A DNA stretch of 64,000 nucleotides from Pseudoneurospora amorphoporcata (lineage: Eukaryota > Ascomycota > Sordariomycetes > Sordariales > Sordariaceae): assembly GCA_033297205.1 (NCBI GenBank), contig MU859106.1, forward strand, positions 147,996 to 211,995. Reading direction: 5' to 3'. Positions within the stretch are counted from its first letter, which is position 1; each line of letters opens with the position of its first letter. Shown here piece after piece: positions 36,451-48,224 of this stretch. The translations under genes and the position numbers were made by a program. The notes beneath the pieces were generated by a model that worked only from the letters and a program-made list of their open reading frames with translations, ran no database searches and was not told the DNA's origin.

Positions 36451-37654
36451 TTAAAGACCAGGCAGTCCAACAATCTCCCGCAAAGCCGGGACAAACCGCG
36501 GCACAATGTACGTAAAGTACAATCCCATCAGCGCGACAAGAAACCCAGTAAGCTGTCGAATATGTTAGCAATCTTTCTCCTCCACACAGACACAGGGGAC
36601 TTACCTTCTCAAACCACGTATGAAAGTAAATGGCCGTCATCAACAACATCCACGCGCACAGCCCCACCACTCCCAACGCAACCTTACCTCCATATCCCAA
36701 CGCATCCCACAGTCCTCCTCCAACTTCTCTCACCTCCCTGACCTCCCTAGCCTCATCCATCTCCGGGCTATGATCGTCCCACCTCTTGTCAGCAGCCAGG
36801 TCTGTTTCTGCAGACTTGACAGCCCCATCATGCATCACCACCGTCCTTTCGTCTTTCACATTCCGTCTCCAGTAATGCCTAGCAACAACCCACCCAACCT
36901 CCTGCACCAAGAACGCACTCCCCAAGACCAACAAGAACACATGTCCCGAGATATCATGTCCACCCGTCCACCTGCCTCCAGCAGCTTTACACGCCGCCGC
37001 CGTCACAAATTCCTTGAATCCCGCAACATCCACATCCGCGCCCACCGGCCCGGGAACCGAGTCCGCCTTGACTTGCTCGTTGACCTTGGCCTGCGCATCG
37101 GCGCATTTTCCACCAGTAACCCTGAACCCGCGATCAACAATCGCCGGGCCGAAAAACCACTGCGTGACAAAGATCCACCAGAGAGTTACCAGGCCCCAGC
37201 GCACCGTCGCGCGAAGTTTGCGTTCCGTGGTTTTGTAGCCGGGGTGCGTGAAGACAAAGACGAAAAAGCTGACCGTGATCCAAAACCACGCGCGCTTGAC
37301 AAACAAGACGTTGAATATGTTGTCCTTGCGAGCAAAGTACGAGGGCACGGCGCCGGAATCTTGCACGTGCGATTGCGACATGAAGTCGTAGGGCGACGCG
37401 CGGACAGACGGGTTGAGGAGCGAGAAGAGGGTGCCGAAGAGGAGGAGGACGGGGTAGCCTGCTAGCAAAACGGTTTCCGTCGGGGTTGGGTAGTAGGGCT
37501 TGTTGCGTTGCGGCTCCTGGCGAGACCTTGTTGTTGAGGACGAGGCCCCGTTGGAGACTTCGGGCGAGGCCGCCATCTTGGAAGGTTTTCGCCGGGTGAA
37601 GGTTGCCGAGGGTCGGTCAGGGGAGGAGGGGCCGGCTGTTGATGGCGCGTCCAT
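36451..37654 (-). CDS. FIT-family (Scs3/FITM2-like) ER lipid-droplet protein
   Basis: A multi-spanning ER membrane protein of the fat-storage-inducing transmembrane family, which cleaves acyl-CoA and supports lipid-droplet budding and phospholipid balance. Model of 383 residues, exons 37654-36605 and 36552-36451. The 52-base intron (GTAAGT..CAG) must be removed to reach the last helix KLTGFLVALMGLYFTYIVPR. The two histidines that form the active site in FITM2 are present: H238 in GGHDISGHVFLL and H345 in YFHTWFEK. Other hydrophobic segments are at about residues 60-80, 120-140, 155-175, 240-260 and 325-350. The N-terminal 50 residues are Ser/Pro-rich and basic. Between the two active-site segments lies a charged loop with a DEAREVREVREV repeat. 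Confidence 0.92.
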
Positions 37655-38582
37655 CGAAACTTGATCGCTCGGTTCGGGCGTCGGTCAAAGGTATGGTGCT
37701 TGTCCGATCGAGTGTCGGAAGGGAGAACCACTGGGAATGATTTGTTCCGTAGAGGGAGGGAGGGCGTGATGATCGAGGAATGACAGTTGTTGTTTGGTTT
37801 TAGGACAAAGTTGACATGGTAGGGATAAAAAAAAGTTGGCGAGGAGAGATCAGCAAGAAGCTGTGACGATATTCTTGCTGTCGTCCGGCCTTGCTCTTTG
37901 GACGGGCGAGCAAGGAGTGTGAGTCGCGATGCAAGATTGGTTTGGAGGGACCGAGGCCGCTATGACGTTACGTATCGGACTTCCACTTGCCTGCCCCCGT
38001 TTGCGCCGGTCTTGGCCAAGTTGCGACTTTCCGTTGCTGTATGACTCAGCAACGCACGTGCATTCACTTCCACATTAATTCCCAACCCTTTGAAGCAGCT
38101 AGCGCAATCAGGAGACATTGCAATACTAAACGCCATCACCACCACCTTGTCACATCGCACTCAGAGTCACTTGCACAGTAGAACAAAGAAACTCCTTTGA
38201 ATCAATCTATGTTTGATCATTCTCCACCAAAAGCTGTGGGTATGTCATGCTATGTTCATAAAGGGTGCTTGCTATATACCTACTTGATTTCCTTTTTCTA
38301 GCCACCGATTTTTCCATCAATGCCAACACAAATGCCTTCCCAGCTGGTATCATAAAGTAAAAGTGAAGAACCGCCAAATTTTCTGTTGCTGTTCAAAACA
38401 AGGGGTAAAATGCCTGAAAAATAAAATAAAAGGCCGCTAAGAGCCCATTGACAAGAATCGAATAAATGTTGTTGTCATAAGAAGTGAAGATCCATTCCAT
38501 CCAGAGGGGCCAGTCACAGACCGAAGCTAACCTCTTTCTCACGCTAAAAGCTGTACACAATTCACAGTCCGCCACCAACCGC
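37655..38582. other. Intergenic region between the FIT gene and GH55
   Basis: Promoter of the FIT-family gene on the left and 3' region of the GH55 gene on the right. No gene seen. Confidence 0.5.
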
Positions 38583-40937
38583 CTAGGTTGAAGAAGACCG
38601 GAACAGCGCCAGCGTCGCGCAAAAGTTGTTCCTGTTATCCTTATCCTCCGCCATGCTCTTTCCGTCAATCGTCAGCATGTTCACGCTGGCCTTGGTGCTG
38701 AGGCCAAAAAAGTTGACTGCCGAGTTCTCGAGCGAGACCATGTTAGTCTGGCACGACTGCGTCTTGAGGCAGTCCTGGCCGTAGTTGTCAAAGAATGAGT
38801 AGAGACCAGCACCGTAGATGAACACGTCCTTGGAGTTGACGGCGCGGACGCCCCAGGCGCGCTCGCATGTACCGCTGGTGTCGCCCTGGCACGACTTGGA
38901 GAAGTCGGGGTCGTCGTACTTGGCGTTGACCTCAAACGGCTTGGTGGCGTCGGGGTTGCCCTGGAAGTAAGGCGTCTCGGTCTGGATCAGGGCAAGGTAG
39001 ACGTTGGAGGCGTTGGAGAACTGGTAGTTGTAGAGAACCGAGTGCTCCGAGGCGGTAGCCCAGCCCCAGACGGGACCCTCACCTTCGATCAGGACACCGC
39101 GGCCGTTGAAGACGTCGATCTGCTGGTTGTTGGCGGCGGGCTCGAGGTCGTGGTCGGCAACCCAGTACCACGTGTTCTCAAGGTAGACAGAACCCTTGGG
39201 AGGGACATGCAACATCATGAAAGAGCCGAAGCAGTCTTCGGGGATGGCGTTGGTGGCATTGGGGTTCTTGGCGCACTTCTCGAGCTGGAGCTCAGTGCCG
39301 GCGTAGCCACCGATACGGGTATGAACATCCCAAAGAGCGGCGTCGCCCTGCTTGGTGCCAGCGAGGTTCCACTCCATCATGATAGCACCGGGCTGAGGGC
39401 CAGCGGTACCAAAGATGAGGTCAGACATCTCGACAGCGCCAGTGTCGCCGGGCTGACCGACCTGGAAGACGGGCTTGGGATCCTTCTGGTCCTTGAAGGT
39501 CTTGTCACCGCCAGCAAGGATCATGGGCCAGATCTCACCAGTGATCTTGATGTTCTTGGGAACCTTGATGGTCTTGGTGACGAGGTAAGCACCGTGGTCA
39601 AAGTAGACAATCTGATCCTGGGTAGCCTTGTCAAAGACGGCCTGGATGGCGTCGCTGTCATCAGTCTTGCCATCACCCTTGGCGCCGGCAGACTTGACGC
39701 TCAAGAAAGAGCTGGCCGGGACGTTCTCATACTGAGGCTTGGAGCGGGTGAAGACCTTGCCAGTGCTAGAGTCGAGGAGGACATCGGGCTTCTTGACGCC
39801 GCTGTCAGGCTTCTGCACCGCCTTGCCAGCGCTGCCGGGCTTGCCAGTGTAAGCGCGACCCTGAGCAAAGAAGCCGACGGTCTGGCTGCCCTCGAGGATG
39901 GTAGCCCCGGTGGCATTGTTGTAGACGGCCTGAGCGGTGCCCGACATGTCGACGTTGTCAAGGATGAGAGTGCCGTTGGTCTGAGGGGACTGGGGGTCAT
40001 AAGCGGTCTTGACGCCGATGGGAGTGTTGCTGAACTTGCTGTCGACGACGAGGACAGAGCCGACAGTCTGGCCAGTTGGGCCACCGTTGGACATGTCGAT
40101 ACCCACCTGGCAGTTGTTGATCTTGACGTCCTGGAAGGTCCAGGCCCAGTTCCAGTTCATGAAGATGGCGGTCTGGCAGTCGTTGAAGGTCAGGTTGCGA
40201 GTGGTGAACTGCTGGTTACCGAAGAAGGCACCATATTTGCCGCCGTTGAAGGTCAAGTCGCTCATGAAACCGCCCGAACCGTTATCCATAAAGATACCCT
40301 GCTGAGCGTTCTCGGCACCACCATCCTTGCGCATGTTGAAGACGAGGTTCTGCAAGCTCGTGGCCTGGGCAACCTGCCAGTGGATACCGGCGCCCCTGTT
40401 GACAGGCATCTTGGTGAGGTCGATGACAAAGTTGCGAATCTGACGGAAGAAGTTGTTCTGGTTAACCCACCAGTTGTCGCCCTCGTCCGAGTAGGGGTCG
40501 GCATCAATGACAGCCATGCCCTCGAAGCTGGGAGCGGCCTGGATGGTCGGTGGGGTGATGACATCACCAACAAGCTGGGTGTAGTAGAGCTGAATGATGG
40601 GCTTGCTGACGACGTAGGTACCGGGAGGGAAGTAAACTAGCGCGGGGGTGGTCGTGCTGGAGGAGCAGCCCTGGGCGCATCGCTTTCCGTCGGCGATTGC
40701 CTTGTTGATGGCCTCGGTGTCGTCAGAAGATCCGTCGCCCTTTGCGCCGTAGTCGCGAACATTGCGGAAAACCTTGTAGTTGGTGCTGTCCTCGTTGAAT
40801 GGAGCGAGACCTTGACGTTCGATACTGCTCAACCACCAGCCGCCCGTAGCCTGACGGGGTGCTGGAGCCGCCAGGGCTGGAGCAAATAGCCGAATGGCCA
40901 AGAGGAAGAAAGTGAGTATTGAAGTGAGACCCATCAT
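38583..40937 (-). CDS. GH55 exo-beta-1,3-glucanase, secreted
   Basis: A secreted glycoside hydrolase of 784 residues without introns, releasing glucose or gentiobiose from beta-1,3-glucans such as laminarin and fungal cell walls. A signal peptide covers residues 1-23 (ILTFFLLAIRLFAPALA), after which APAPRQ starts the mature chain. The family has two similar beta-helix halves, and both show the repeat-start signature: VRDYGAKGDGSSDDTEAI near residue 60 and VKSAGAKGDGKTDDSDAI near 420. Conserved segments include WWLSSIERQG at the start, GAIMMEWNL, and WYWVADHDLE and GPVWGWATASEHSVLYNYQF in the second half. The second of two adjacent ATGs (40934) would work equally well as a start. A 532-codon open frame on the opposite strand is a shadow of its codon bias. 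Confidence 0.95.
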   Translation of the reverse strand: MMGLTSILTFFLLAIRLFAPALAAPAPRQATGGWWLSSIERQGLAPFNEDSTNYKVFRNVRDYGAKGDGSSDDTEAINKAIADGKRCAQGCSSSTTTPALVYFPPGTYVVSKPIIQLYYTQLVGDVITPPTIQAAPSFEGMAVIDADPYSDEGDNWWVNQNNFFRQIRNFVIDLTKMPVNRGAGIHWQVAQATSLQNLVFNMRKDGGAENAQQGIFMDNGSGGFMSDLTFNGGKYGAFFGNQQFTTRNLTFNDCQTAIFMNWNWAWTFQDVKINNCQVGIDMSNGGPTGQTVGSVLVVDSKFSNTPIGVKTAYDPQSPQTNGTLILDNVDMSGTAQAVYNNATGATILEGSQTVGFFAQGRAYTGKPGSAGKAVQKPDSGVKKPDVLLDSSTGKVFTRSKPQYENVPASSFLSVKSAGAKGDGKTDDSDAIQAVFDKATQDQIVYFDHGAYLVTKTIKVPKNIKITGEIWPMILAGGDKTFKDQKDPKPVFQVGQPGDTGAVEMSDLIFGTAGPQPGAIMMEWNLAGTKQGDAALWDVHTRIGGYAGTELQLEKCAKNPNATNAIPEDCFGSFMMLHVPPKGSVYLENTWYWVADHDLEPAANNQQIDVFNGRGVLIEGEGPVWGWATASEHSVLYNYQFSNASNVYLALIQTETPYFQGNPDATKPFEVNAKYDDPDFSKSCQGDTSGTCERAWGVRAVNSKDVFIYGAGLYSFFDNYGQDCLKTQSCQTNMVSLENSAVNFFGLSTKASVNMLTIDGKSMAEDKDNRNNFCATLALFRSSST

Positions 40938-41199
40938 GATGTAGAACCAGCTATATCTTTTGGACTTTTGTTGTTTGTGCGAAGACCGGGGACTGAGGCT
41001 CCGGTACTGTGTGAAATGTGAATATTAGCGAATGTGCCGAAAGAAGGGTTGTAGAAGATTGGGAGATGCGGGCAAAAATGAGGGACAGGGGAAAGATCCA
41101 GGATGCCACGCGGGTTGATAAAGAAAAGGGAAGAGGCAAGTAAAAAGGTACAGGCCGAGATGGACAATAGAACAATGTCCACCTTCTCTTTGTTCACAC

Positions 41200-41919
41200 T
41201 CAATGAATAGGGCCGATTTCTAGCGCCCATTGAGTGATCACAGCCCTATGAATGCGCTGGTAATAGCACAATAGGGCACCCGTGGTCCGTCTGATCCCTC
41301 TACTGGGTGGAAGGTGCATAATCCAAGTGGGGTTTATGTGTGGTGAAGTTGATATCGGATGACAGGTACTTGAACTCACCTTGCTGGTTGAAGATGCTGA
41401 CGAGTGGCCAACACGGCTGGCTAGGTCGGATACAAGATTGGAAAAGTAGGAATAAATAGAATAGAACAGAAAATGAAAGTGGTTGGAATGAGCTGGACAA
41501 GGCCGAGCCAAATGTGGGTGAGAATGAATCTTGGTGTCCAGATGGGATGAAGTATGGTTGGGAGGACGACAACTTATACTAGAAGGGGAACAGGTGCGTC
41601 TGCAGTCGCAGTGGCAGTCGCATATGGCTTGAGGGTGCAGAGGCTCTGCCTCGTCGTGTGGATCAGAGTCGTAGTCGTCCAAGACCAGGCCGGGCGCCTC
41701 TCCCGCGCCCATGGCCATGGCAGGACTACCAGGAGAAGGCGTGTACAAGGAGGAGTGGTGGCAAGCGATAGCCGCCTCGTCGTCCATCTCCATCATGGAC
41801 ATGGGTTTCTCACGGAAGCTCTCGAGTGGGACCGCCATGCTAAGCTCTGGACAGTGACACAGGGGAACGAGTGGAAGTTGTGGTGTCTGTCTGTATACCT
41901 GGATCTGCAACATGGCCAT
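41200..41919 (-). CDS. Doubtful 239-codon open frame upstream of GH55
   Basis: Open from ATG (41919) to the stop at 41202-41200. The first 100 residues are acidic with a Cys cluster (CDCHCDCRRTC); the rest is Ser/His/Pro-rich without domain character. Intron-like sites are present (AAG/GTGAGT at about 41380 and a CAG at about 41305), so it could be the spliced leader of the GH55 gene or a short unrelated gene. No homology is recognised. Confidence 0.2.
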   Translation of the reverse strand: MAMLQIQVYRQTPQLPLVPLCHCPELSMAVPLESFREKPMSMMEMDDEAAIACHHSSLYTPSPGSPAMAMGAGEAPGLVLDDYDSDPHDEAEPLHPQAICDCHCDCRRTCSPSSISCRPPNHTSSHLDTKIHSHPHLARPCPAHSNHFHFLFYSIYSYFSNLVSDLASRVGHSSASSTSKVSSSTCHPISTSPHINPTWIMHLPPSRGIRRTTGALLCYYQRIHRAVITQWALEIGPIH

Positions 41920-44900
41920 GCGTTAGTGATTTTTTTGATTTTTTTCAGGTCAGGTCCCTTGTCATGTCCAGCATGATGTGTTGTTGGTAATAGCAGGAGG
42001 CGATGGCAATGAATCACTTGGAAGTCAAAGCGCTGCCATGGTAACTAACAACCGCCGAGATGGTACCTCCCAGGCCAACGATGGATCCTCCCCGCGCGTC
42101 CTCCATCAGAGATAAAACAAGAAACACGGGGTTCACATGTGGTTGGTGTACAAGTCCTTTGAAACTCAAACAAGCTAGGGGCTAGCTCGGGGCATGGAGG
42201 AAGGTAACGACTAGAACGGGAGCCTCTAGTCCAACCGCTGGGCAGGTCAAAGAGGACTCGATTGGCTGTGGATGGTTAGGTACCTGGTTGGATGGCCGAT
42301 GGGCTGGATGTTGGCAGAGCGGGATCGGACGAAGAAACGGGCCAGATCTGGCGGCACCATCTCCCGGTTGTTCACAGGCATTTTTGAGAGGAAGAAAAGG
42401 TTGTACACACCACTTTTCACCAATTCAGGGGTTTCGTCAATGCAACCGCCAGTCCACTCAATACCAGGGAATACGCCTGAACAGGTTGACCGTGCTGCTG
42501 AAGCGGATTGTGGATTCCGCGTGTAAAGGTATCGATTGATTTGGTTCCTTCTACTCGGTCGTAGTTTGTAGTTTGCTATCTGCAGAAACAGTGACCGGCC
42601 GTATGCGACGGACAACGACCTGGTCTGTCTGATTAGGGTGCCGGGTAAAGTGTGAATCAGATGCAGGCGGTGAGTCAACAGAATAAGCGAGTGAGTTGGT
42701 TATGTGCAAGACAGGTTGGCTGTTGGAGTTGTGGGGGTTCAGTTCACCAACATCAACTTTTGGTGTTTCGATGCGTGATGGATGATGAAGAAAGGAACTG
42801 TGTTGCAAATGATGAACGAATTGGGCAAGCCGCCCCTGCCTTGGTCAACCCACTTTGTGTTGGTCACTGCGTCCAATCAAAAAGGCTAATGGTTGTCTGG
42901 CTTTTGTGGTGCCCCAGTGATCGTCGAAAACACTTGTTGGCAGGCAGGAGGGTTACTCTCGGCTCACTTGCTGGCTCGTGCGCTCTCATGTTTCACCGTT
43001 CCACGGTTCCTGGCGGGCTCTTTCCCGCTTTGAGTTTAGCTTAACTCTATTGTGGGGCTGTACAAAGTTGACTTTCAGGGCGCTTCGAATTTCCCTCTTT
43101 GAACACTTGATCTCAACTCCACCATTTTGATGCATTTTTAGACTCGACATGTCAACATCAAATCACCAATATCAACTGTCATTATGAAAAAGACCATTTC
43201 TGTCATCATCATCACACCTCTTTTATAGCCGCCACGGTTAAATGCGCATGGACACACACACGACACACACACGACTCGCTGTGGTTGCCTCTTCGCTCGA
43301 ATTATCGCCAGTGCACAATGCACAATCATCAGCTGCCACCAAACGCATCACCACCTTCACCATAACTTCCAAATAAATCCAACTTGACTCGTCCTCGCCT
43401 GTCCGTGGATTTGTTTCAAACAAAGGTCCCTGCCCCGCTTCCAACTTTCTCCATGTACAAAGGCCAGTCGTCGACCTCCTATTCAAGTGGTGATCATCAG
43501 TGCCTGACTGGGTTGGTGATCACGTTTGAGATGGCGTTCCTTGCAGCCCCTGATCCCCTTGTGGGTGGCTGTCCGTCCCTGTGCCCCTGTCACCACCAAC
43601 AGAACTTTAGAAGCCCCCGCGCCAATCGTTTCTCTTGCATCTAGGCAATCCCCACAATGCCTTAACTCCATAAATCCCAAAGAACTTCCCCCGCCCCGAG
43701 CCTCACCACCAACCGACAAACTCACGATACTGCCGAGTTCCGTTACCAGTGTAACATACCCCCTCCCTCGGACATGTCCCTGGCCGCATGGCGAAATTCT
43801 TGGACTTCCATGATGAAGCCGTTTCCGGGTAATATCCAGAATTTCGCACTCCAAGCAGAGGACTTTCGGAGAAACAAAACATCTTGTTTGCCAGCCCCAG
43901 CTGGATCTGTCTCGCGGCTATTACCTACATGGGCCATGGGGGGGCGTGCAGCTGTCGTCCGTCAGACTCGGATATATCACTGCGACATTCTATCTTATCT
44001 AGAGTGCTCTAACTCTGCTTTGTCCTCGCTTCCTCTGCACCAACATCACCTCCATCCTCGGTCAAGGGCCTCTCATTTGCATGTTTGTCTTTTTGGGGAA
44101 CTCAAGTGCTACCCTCTCCTCGCGCTGGTCTCACCAGGGTATCACCCTGCAATTTCAAACCGCCATCACCAATTCCCACTCACAGTGTCAGCAGCCTCTA
44201 GATGCAAGACATGACATACATACTGCGTGATGACTTGGCCCCGTCGCCGGTTCCCACCCACTACGAACGGAAGGGAGGATTCTTGAGCCCTTCCCGCTTG
44301 GTATCTACCCTTCTCTGCCTTCGGCTATGTTGTGCTCGACAACACATGGCGGCACCAAACGGGCTGCCTGGACATCATATGTCACCAAAGATGATCAGAA
44401 GGGAGGGACAACCAAGGCAACCAAAGGTAACCAACAAACCCTTCCACGCCTTTCATCGGAGGAATCATGTCCATCATTCATGCATGACATGCGAAAAAAG
44501 AAAAAGAAAATGCACTCTACCTCGCCATGTGGCGTGCTCACGTTCGAATCAAAGCTACATATCTCATGGCTCGTTTACACGACAGGCAGGCCAAAACTTG
44601 TTTCTTTTCGTTCACCACATTCATTCTGCGTACCTGCTGCTCCGCTTCAGCTGGAAAGCTAGACCTTAACTGCAGATGTTCATTGGCGAGAGAGGTCGGT
44701 ATGATGTCGAGGTAACTACTTATTGTTCAAGGTACAGCAGGTTGACCGATATATCGTTGCTGCTATAATGTGGCGAACATGTCATGGAAAAGTGGTTCGT
44801 GCTTCAACACGGCACGGAAGACGGTAGCTCTCCTCCGGTAGGCGTTTGTCGTGGCCCGTTGCACCGCTTTTCCAGTCCGGGCGGGGAAGTCTCTGCTCCT

Positions 44901-46336
44901 GACGGATGGTGAGGACCGGGAAATCTCTGATTTCGGCAGTGTTCCGTTTTGTCCTTTTTTTTTTTTTGCCTTTGATGCTGCACATCGTCGTCACACCTCA
45001 TGCCTGCCCCTTGCTTCCTTATTCGTTTTTCAAACTTGGTTCATCCCATCAATCTCTCCAGACGCCGACATGGAGATCTCGGTGGCGTTTTGATAGAGCT
45101 GCCATCATTCTCCCCATCACTGGAAACCCCGATGCGGCAGAGACTCGAGTGTCCCAGCTTATACTCAAGGGAAACTGACACATTGATCACATCCTCCATT
45201 CTCACACTTCACGCCGCACACCGAATCAATAATTGACGTCCCCGTTGTGGTATCGGTTGTTCATATACGACCACTCGGCCCAAATATTCCACAATTCAAT
45301 GCTATCATTGTCATTGCTTTCTTTTAAGCTTCCCACATTTCTCCCTCGAATAGCACAAGAACGCAATCTATTCCTGACACCGAATCGCCAATCATTATTC
45401 AATTCACTCTACATCTCCTCATAGACTATCCAATCCCCGGCCTGCCCCCTTTCCCGGTGTGCCATAACCCAAAGCTGTGTTGTGAAACATTCAACGCCCA
45501 ATCTAATCACATCTCCTCGAGTGCACCTGGGCAAATGGGGAACCCACTTTACCATGTTCAACTCCGCATCCACCATTCATTATTGTTCCCGTCACCTATC
45601 TTCTAGGATAAACGTTTCGGTAATAGCAAGGAAGGCTAGTATGTACCTGGACCCCACAACCTGACAGCTCCCGAGTACTGATCCGATATGTCAGGAACAG
45701 GGCACGGACAAATCAGATTCTCAATTTAATTGGACTCGGACTCGACCCGGATTTCCACTCGGCCCCGCGCTCAGATCTTTACTCGAGATCTGAAACGTGA
45801 AACAACCGCCAGGGAGGTTAAATAGGCCCTCGACCACATAGTCAACCTATCTGGGCACGCAGAGCTCGGGGTGCCAATGATTCAGGGCGAAGTGGTTCAA
45901 CACTAAATGTTCTTGCGCCGCCGCCGCCGCCGCCTCGGCCTGTGCCGAACTCGGGTCTTGTCAGGTCAGGCAATATCCATCCCGAATTACTGTGGTCGGG
46001 ATGGTTGCATACACCAGAGATGATATCAGTGTGATACCACTAGAAGTTTTCAATCATCCTTCATGAGGTCTGTAACGGGCTTGTTATGACAGCGATAATT
46101 CACCGTACGGACTACGGTCAACTAAATGCCTCAAATAGTGAGATATAACATCCAAGTAACGGTGGATGAGGAAGAGCCGACGTATCAGGCTAGGGAACCG
46201 TCGTAATAGCCGAGCACGGATAAAGGAAGAAAAAAGGACATACCTCGATGAGAAATAAATTTCCAGCGCACGCAAATAGACACAGAGGCACAATGGAGGG
46301 AGGGTGTGAAGGTACCTTAACTTACCTTACCTTCAC

Positions 46337-46380
46337 GAGTGAGTGAGTGAGTCAGTGAGTGAGTGAGTAAGTGAGTAAGT
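46337..46380 (+). repeat. GAGT tandem repeat
   Basis: About eleven units of GAGT with a few substitutions (GTCA, GTAA). A simple microsatellite. Confidence 0.85.
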
Positions 46381-46811
46381 GGAAAATCTCCATCTACTCT
46401 TGTTCTTTTCAATTCCTTTAGCATTGGCAAGTTAGAGATGGGGCAGATGCCCCGGGGAACAATACTACGCTACGTTAACACCTTTTGTGACAAGGGCTGT
46501 GATCAGGGCTTGGAACAGTAGTTCAATTCAGCTAATAAACTACTGTGGTCTCGAAAGCCTTGTTGATCTTCTCAACCTCCAGAAGAAGGTTGGGTCTTCA
46601 AGACCTTCTTATGCCAAAGGGAATCGGTACGTACTTGAGGTACGCATCAAGCCTTGTCGCCTAAGGTTTCAAGACATCTATCTAGCAGTCTGCATACGTG
46701 TGGATCTTCCTGAATGCCTTCATCCATTCTCCATTTTCCTTTTGGCGCTGTCCTTCATCCGGGCCCCCTGCTTCTTGCTTGGTTGGCTGTGGTTGCTTCT
46801 GGGATGACCGT

Positions 46812-46871
46812 GGCCGAGGGCCCGGCCGTGGGTCCGGCCGGGGGTCTGGCCGCGGGTCCGGCCGAGGTGGG
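46812..46871 (+). repeat. Five-unit 12-base tandem repeat GGCCGNGGGTCC
   Basis: Five consecutive 12-base units starting at 46812, 46824, 46836, 46848 and 46860, nearly pure G and C. On the minus strand the units read Arg-Pro-Asp-Pro inside a 71-codon open frame (46897-46682), which is the only hint of coding origin. Confidence 0.85.
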
Positions 46872-47012
46872 TGTTGTGGCCGGAGGCCACTGAGCATCTT
46901 GAGGCTAATTCTGGGCGTTGAGGCTCTGTTGAGTCTTGCGATCCTAACCCCTGGACTGTGGGAAATGTCCGTGTGACACCTTTCCCGTCCTTCTAAACAT
47001 GCCTTCCTTACC

Positions 47013-47295
47013 TACAATCTAATACTAGTTTGTTTATTAGCTCGGTACGCCTGGTCTACTGGACAAGATCTCTCTTAAATTGTTTTTAACCCCTTAGAAG
47101 CATAAATATAAATGGCTCTGTACGGTTCAAAAGGGCTCTAATAAAAATCATTATCGTATATCTACTCCGCAAAACAGTATATGCAAGGTAAGATACGCCT
47201 TGATTATTGAACGAAACGAATTATCAAGATGTCAAAACGCCTAAGGAAGTTGACTCGAGGTCTTGAGTTAATAAATAAACTAGTATTAGATTGTA
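47013..47295. mobile_element. MITE of Tc1/mariner type
   Basis: Terminal inverted repeats of 29 bases, 47015-47043 (starting CAATCTAATACTAG) and 47265-47293 (ending CTAGTATTAGATTG), match at 27 of 29 positions, with both mismatches being A/G transitions. A TA dinucleotide flanks each end (47013-47014, 47294-47295), the target duplication expected for Tc1/mariner transposition. The 279-base element has no coding capacity and would need a transposase supplied elsewhere. The interior is A/T-rich compared with the surroundings. Confidence 0.75.
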
Positions 47296-48224
47296 CCTAC
47301 TTACCTATTGATTGTGTAAAGGTAAGTAGGTAAGTAACGTATACTCCACTTACTTACCTTTAGAGACTCTATTCTACCTACCTACCTAGAAAGGGAAACT
47401 ACCTAAGCCAACAATGAAGTGGCTGCTTGCTGCGTGTCGCTCAGTAAGGTAGGTAGGTAGGTCGCTTCTTCCTTCTCCCGGCACGCACATAGACGTAGCG
47501 TAGGTAGTGTAGGTACCTATTTTTGTGGCGCCTCCTTAGAACAGGTTCCAGGTTTGACTCTTGTCCTCCTCCCTCACATTTGCCTTCTTACCTAAGGTAC
47601 CTAGGTAGGTAAGTTGGTAGAAGTAGTTCTCACCATTCCATTCCATTCCATTCCATTCCATTTCGTTACATCCTCTGGGGCTCCTCACCTGGGCTCTTCT
47701 TCTTCTTCTTCTTCTTCTTCTTCTTTTTATGGTACTGTTCTTTACGCTACATTAATTATCAACTCTTTTTCTTTTTTTTGTGTACCGAAGGGACAGTACT
47801 ATCGCTGCGTGACTGCCAACCTAATAAGGTAGGTTTAGCGTGATATCGGTCGTTCAAAGGTTGTGAGGCAACGAATGGAAGTTCATGGATCGAGTCCCTT
47901 CTTTTCTATTATGTCATGTTCAAGAAGAGTTCCAGCATAGATGTCACAATTATATTGACGGTTCAGTACTACTAGATTTTGGGCCACAAGTTGTTTGGAT
48001 ACCAGACTTCTGTTTTCCTCCCTTCGGATTGATAGTACTGTTCACCTTCATTCTTCATACTCGCTGTTTTTTTTTCTACTTCCCATTTTCAATTTTCTAG
48101 CTCCTAATGCTACCTACCTATGTGTTTTTTTTGTGAATGATAGTATCCATCCTTTTTCCTCAACCGCCCTTTCATTTCCAGTCCTCCATAGCCAATACTA
48201 GGTATGCATTCTGTTGTTACTATG
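47296..48224. other. Repeat-rich intergenic region
   Basis: Contains an imperfect hairpin of GGTAAGT units (about 47319-47362), GGTAGGTA runs (47448-47462, 47600-47612), five ATTCC units (47635-47659) and about ten TTC units (47694-47723). No gene seen; the right end is the 3' flank of the F-box gene. Confidence 0.55.

Larger units (their letters stand above)
41920..47012. other. Gene-poor region of about 5 kb
   Basis: No coding gene is supported. Short open frames on both strands lack domains. It contains a GCC-triplet run at about 45917-45935, a GAGT repeat and a 12-base GC-rich tandem repeat, listed separately. Confidence 0.5.

Noticed and set aside
39042..40640. 532-codon open frame on the plus strand
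   Set aside because: It lies wholly antisense to the GH55 gene, has biased Val/Leu/Asp/Gly composition and no domain; it is a by-product of the codon bias of the real gene.
44202..44669. Open frame with CMTCEKRKRKC, similar to the start of a Zn2Cys6 zinc cluster
   Set aside because: The second half of the cluster (the next CxxC and last Cys) is missing and the surroundings have no protein character; judged a chance match.
46487..46807. 106-codon open frame
   Set aside because: Overlaps the GC-rich repeat region and has no recognisable domain or gene structure.
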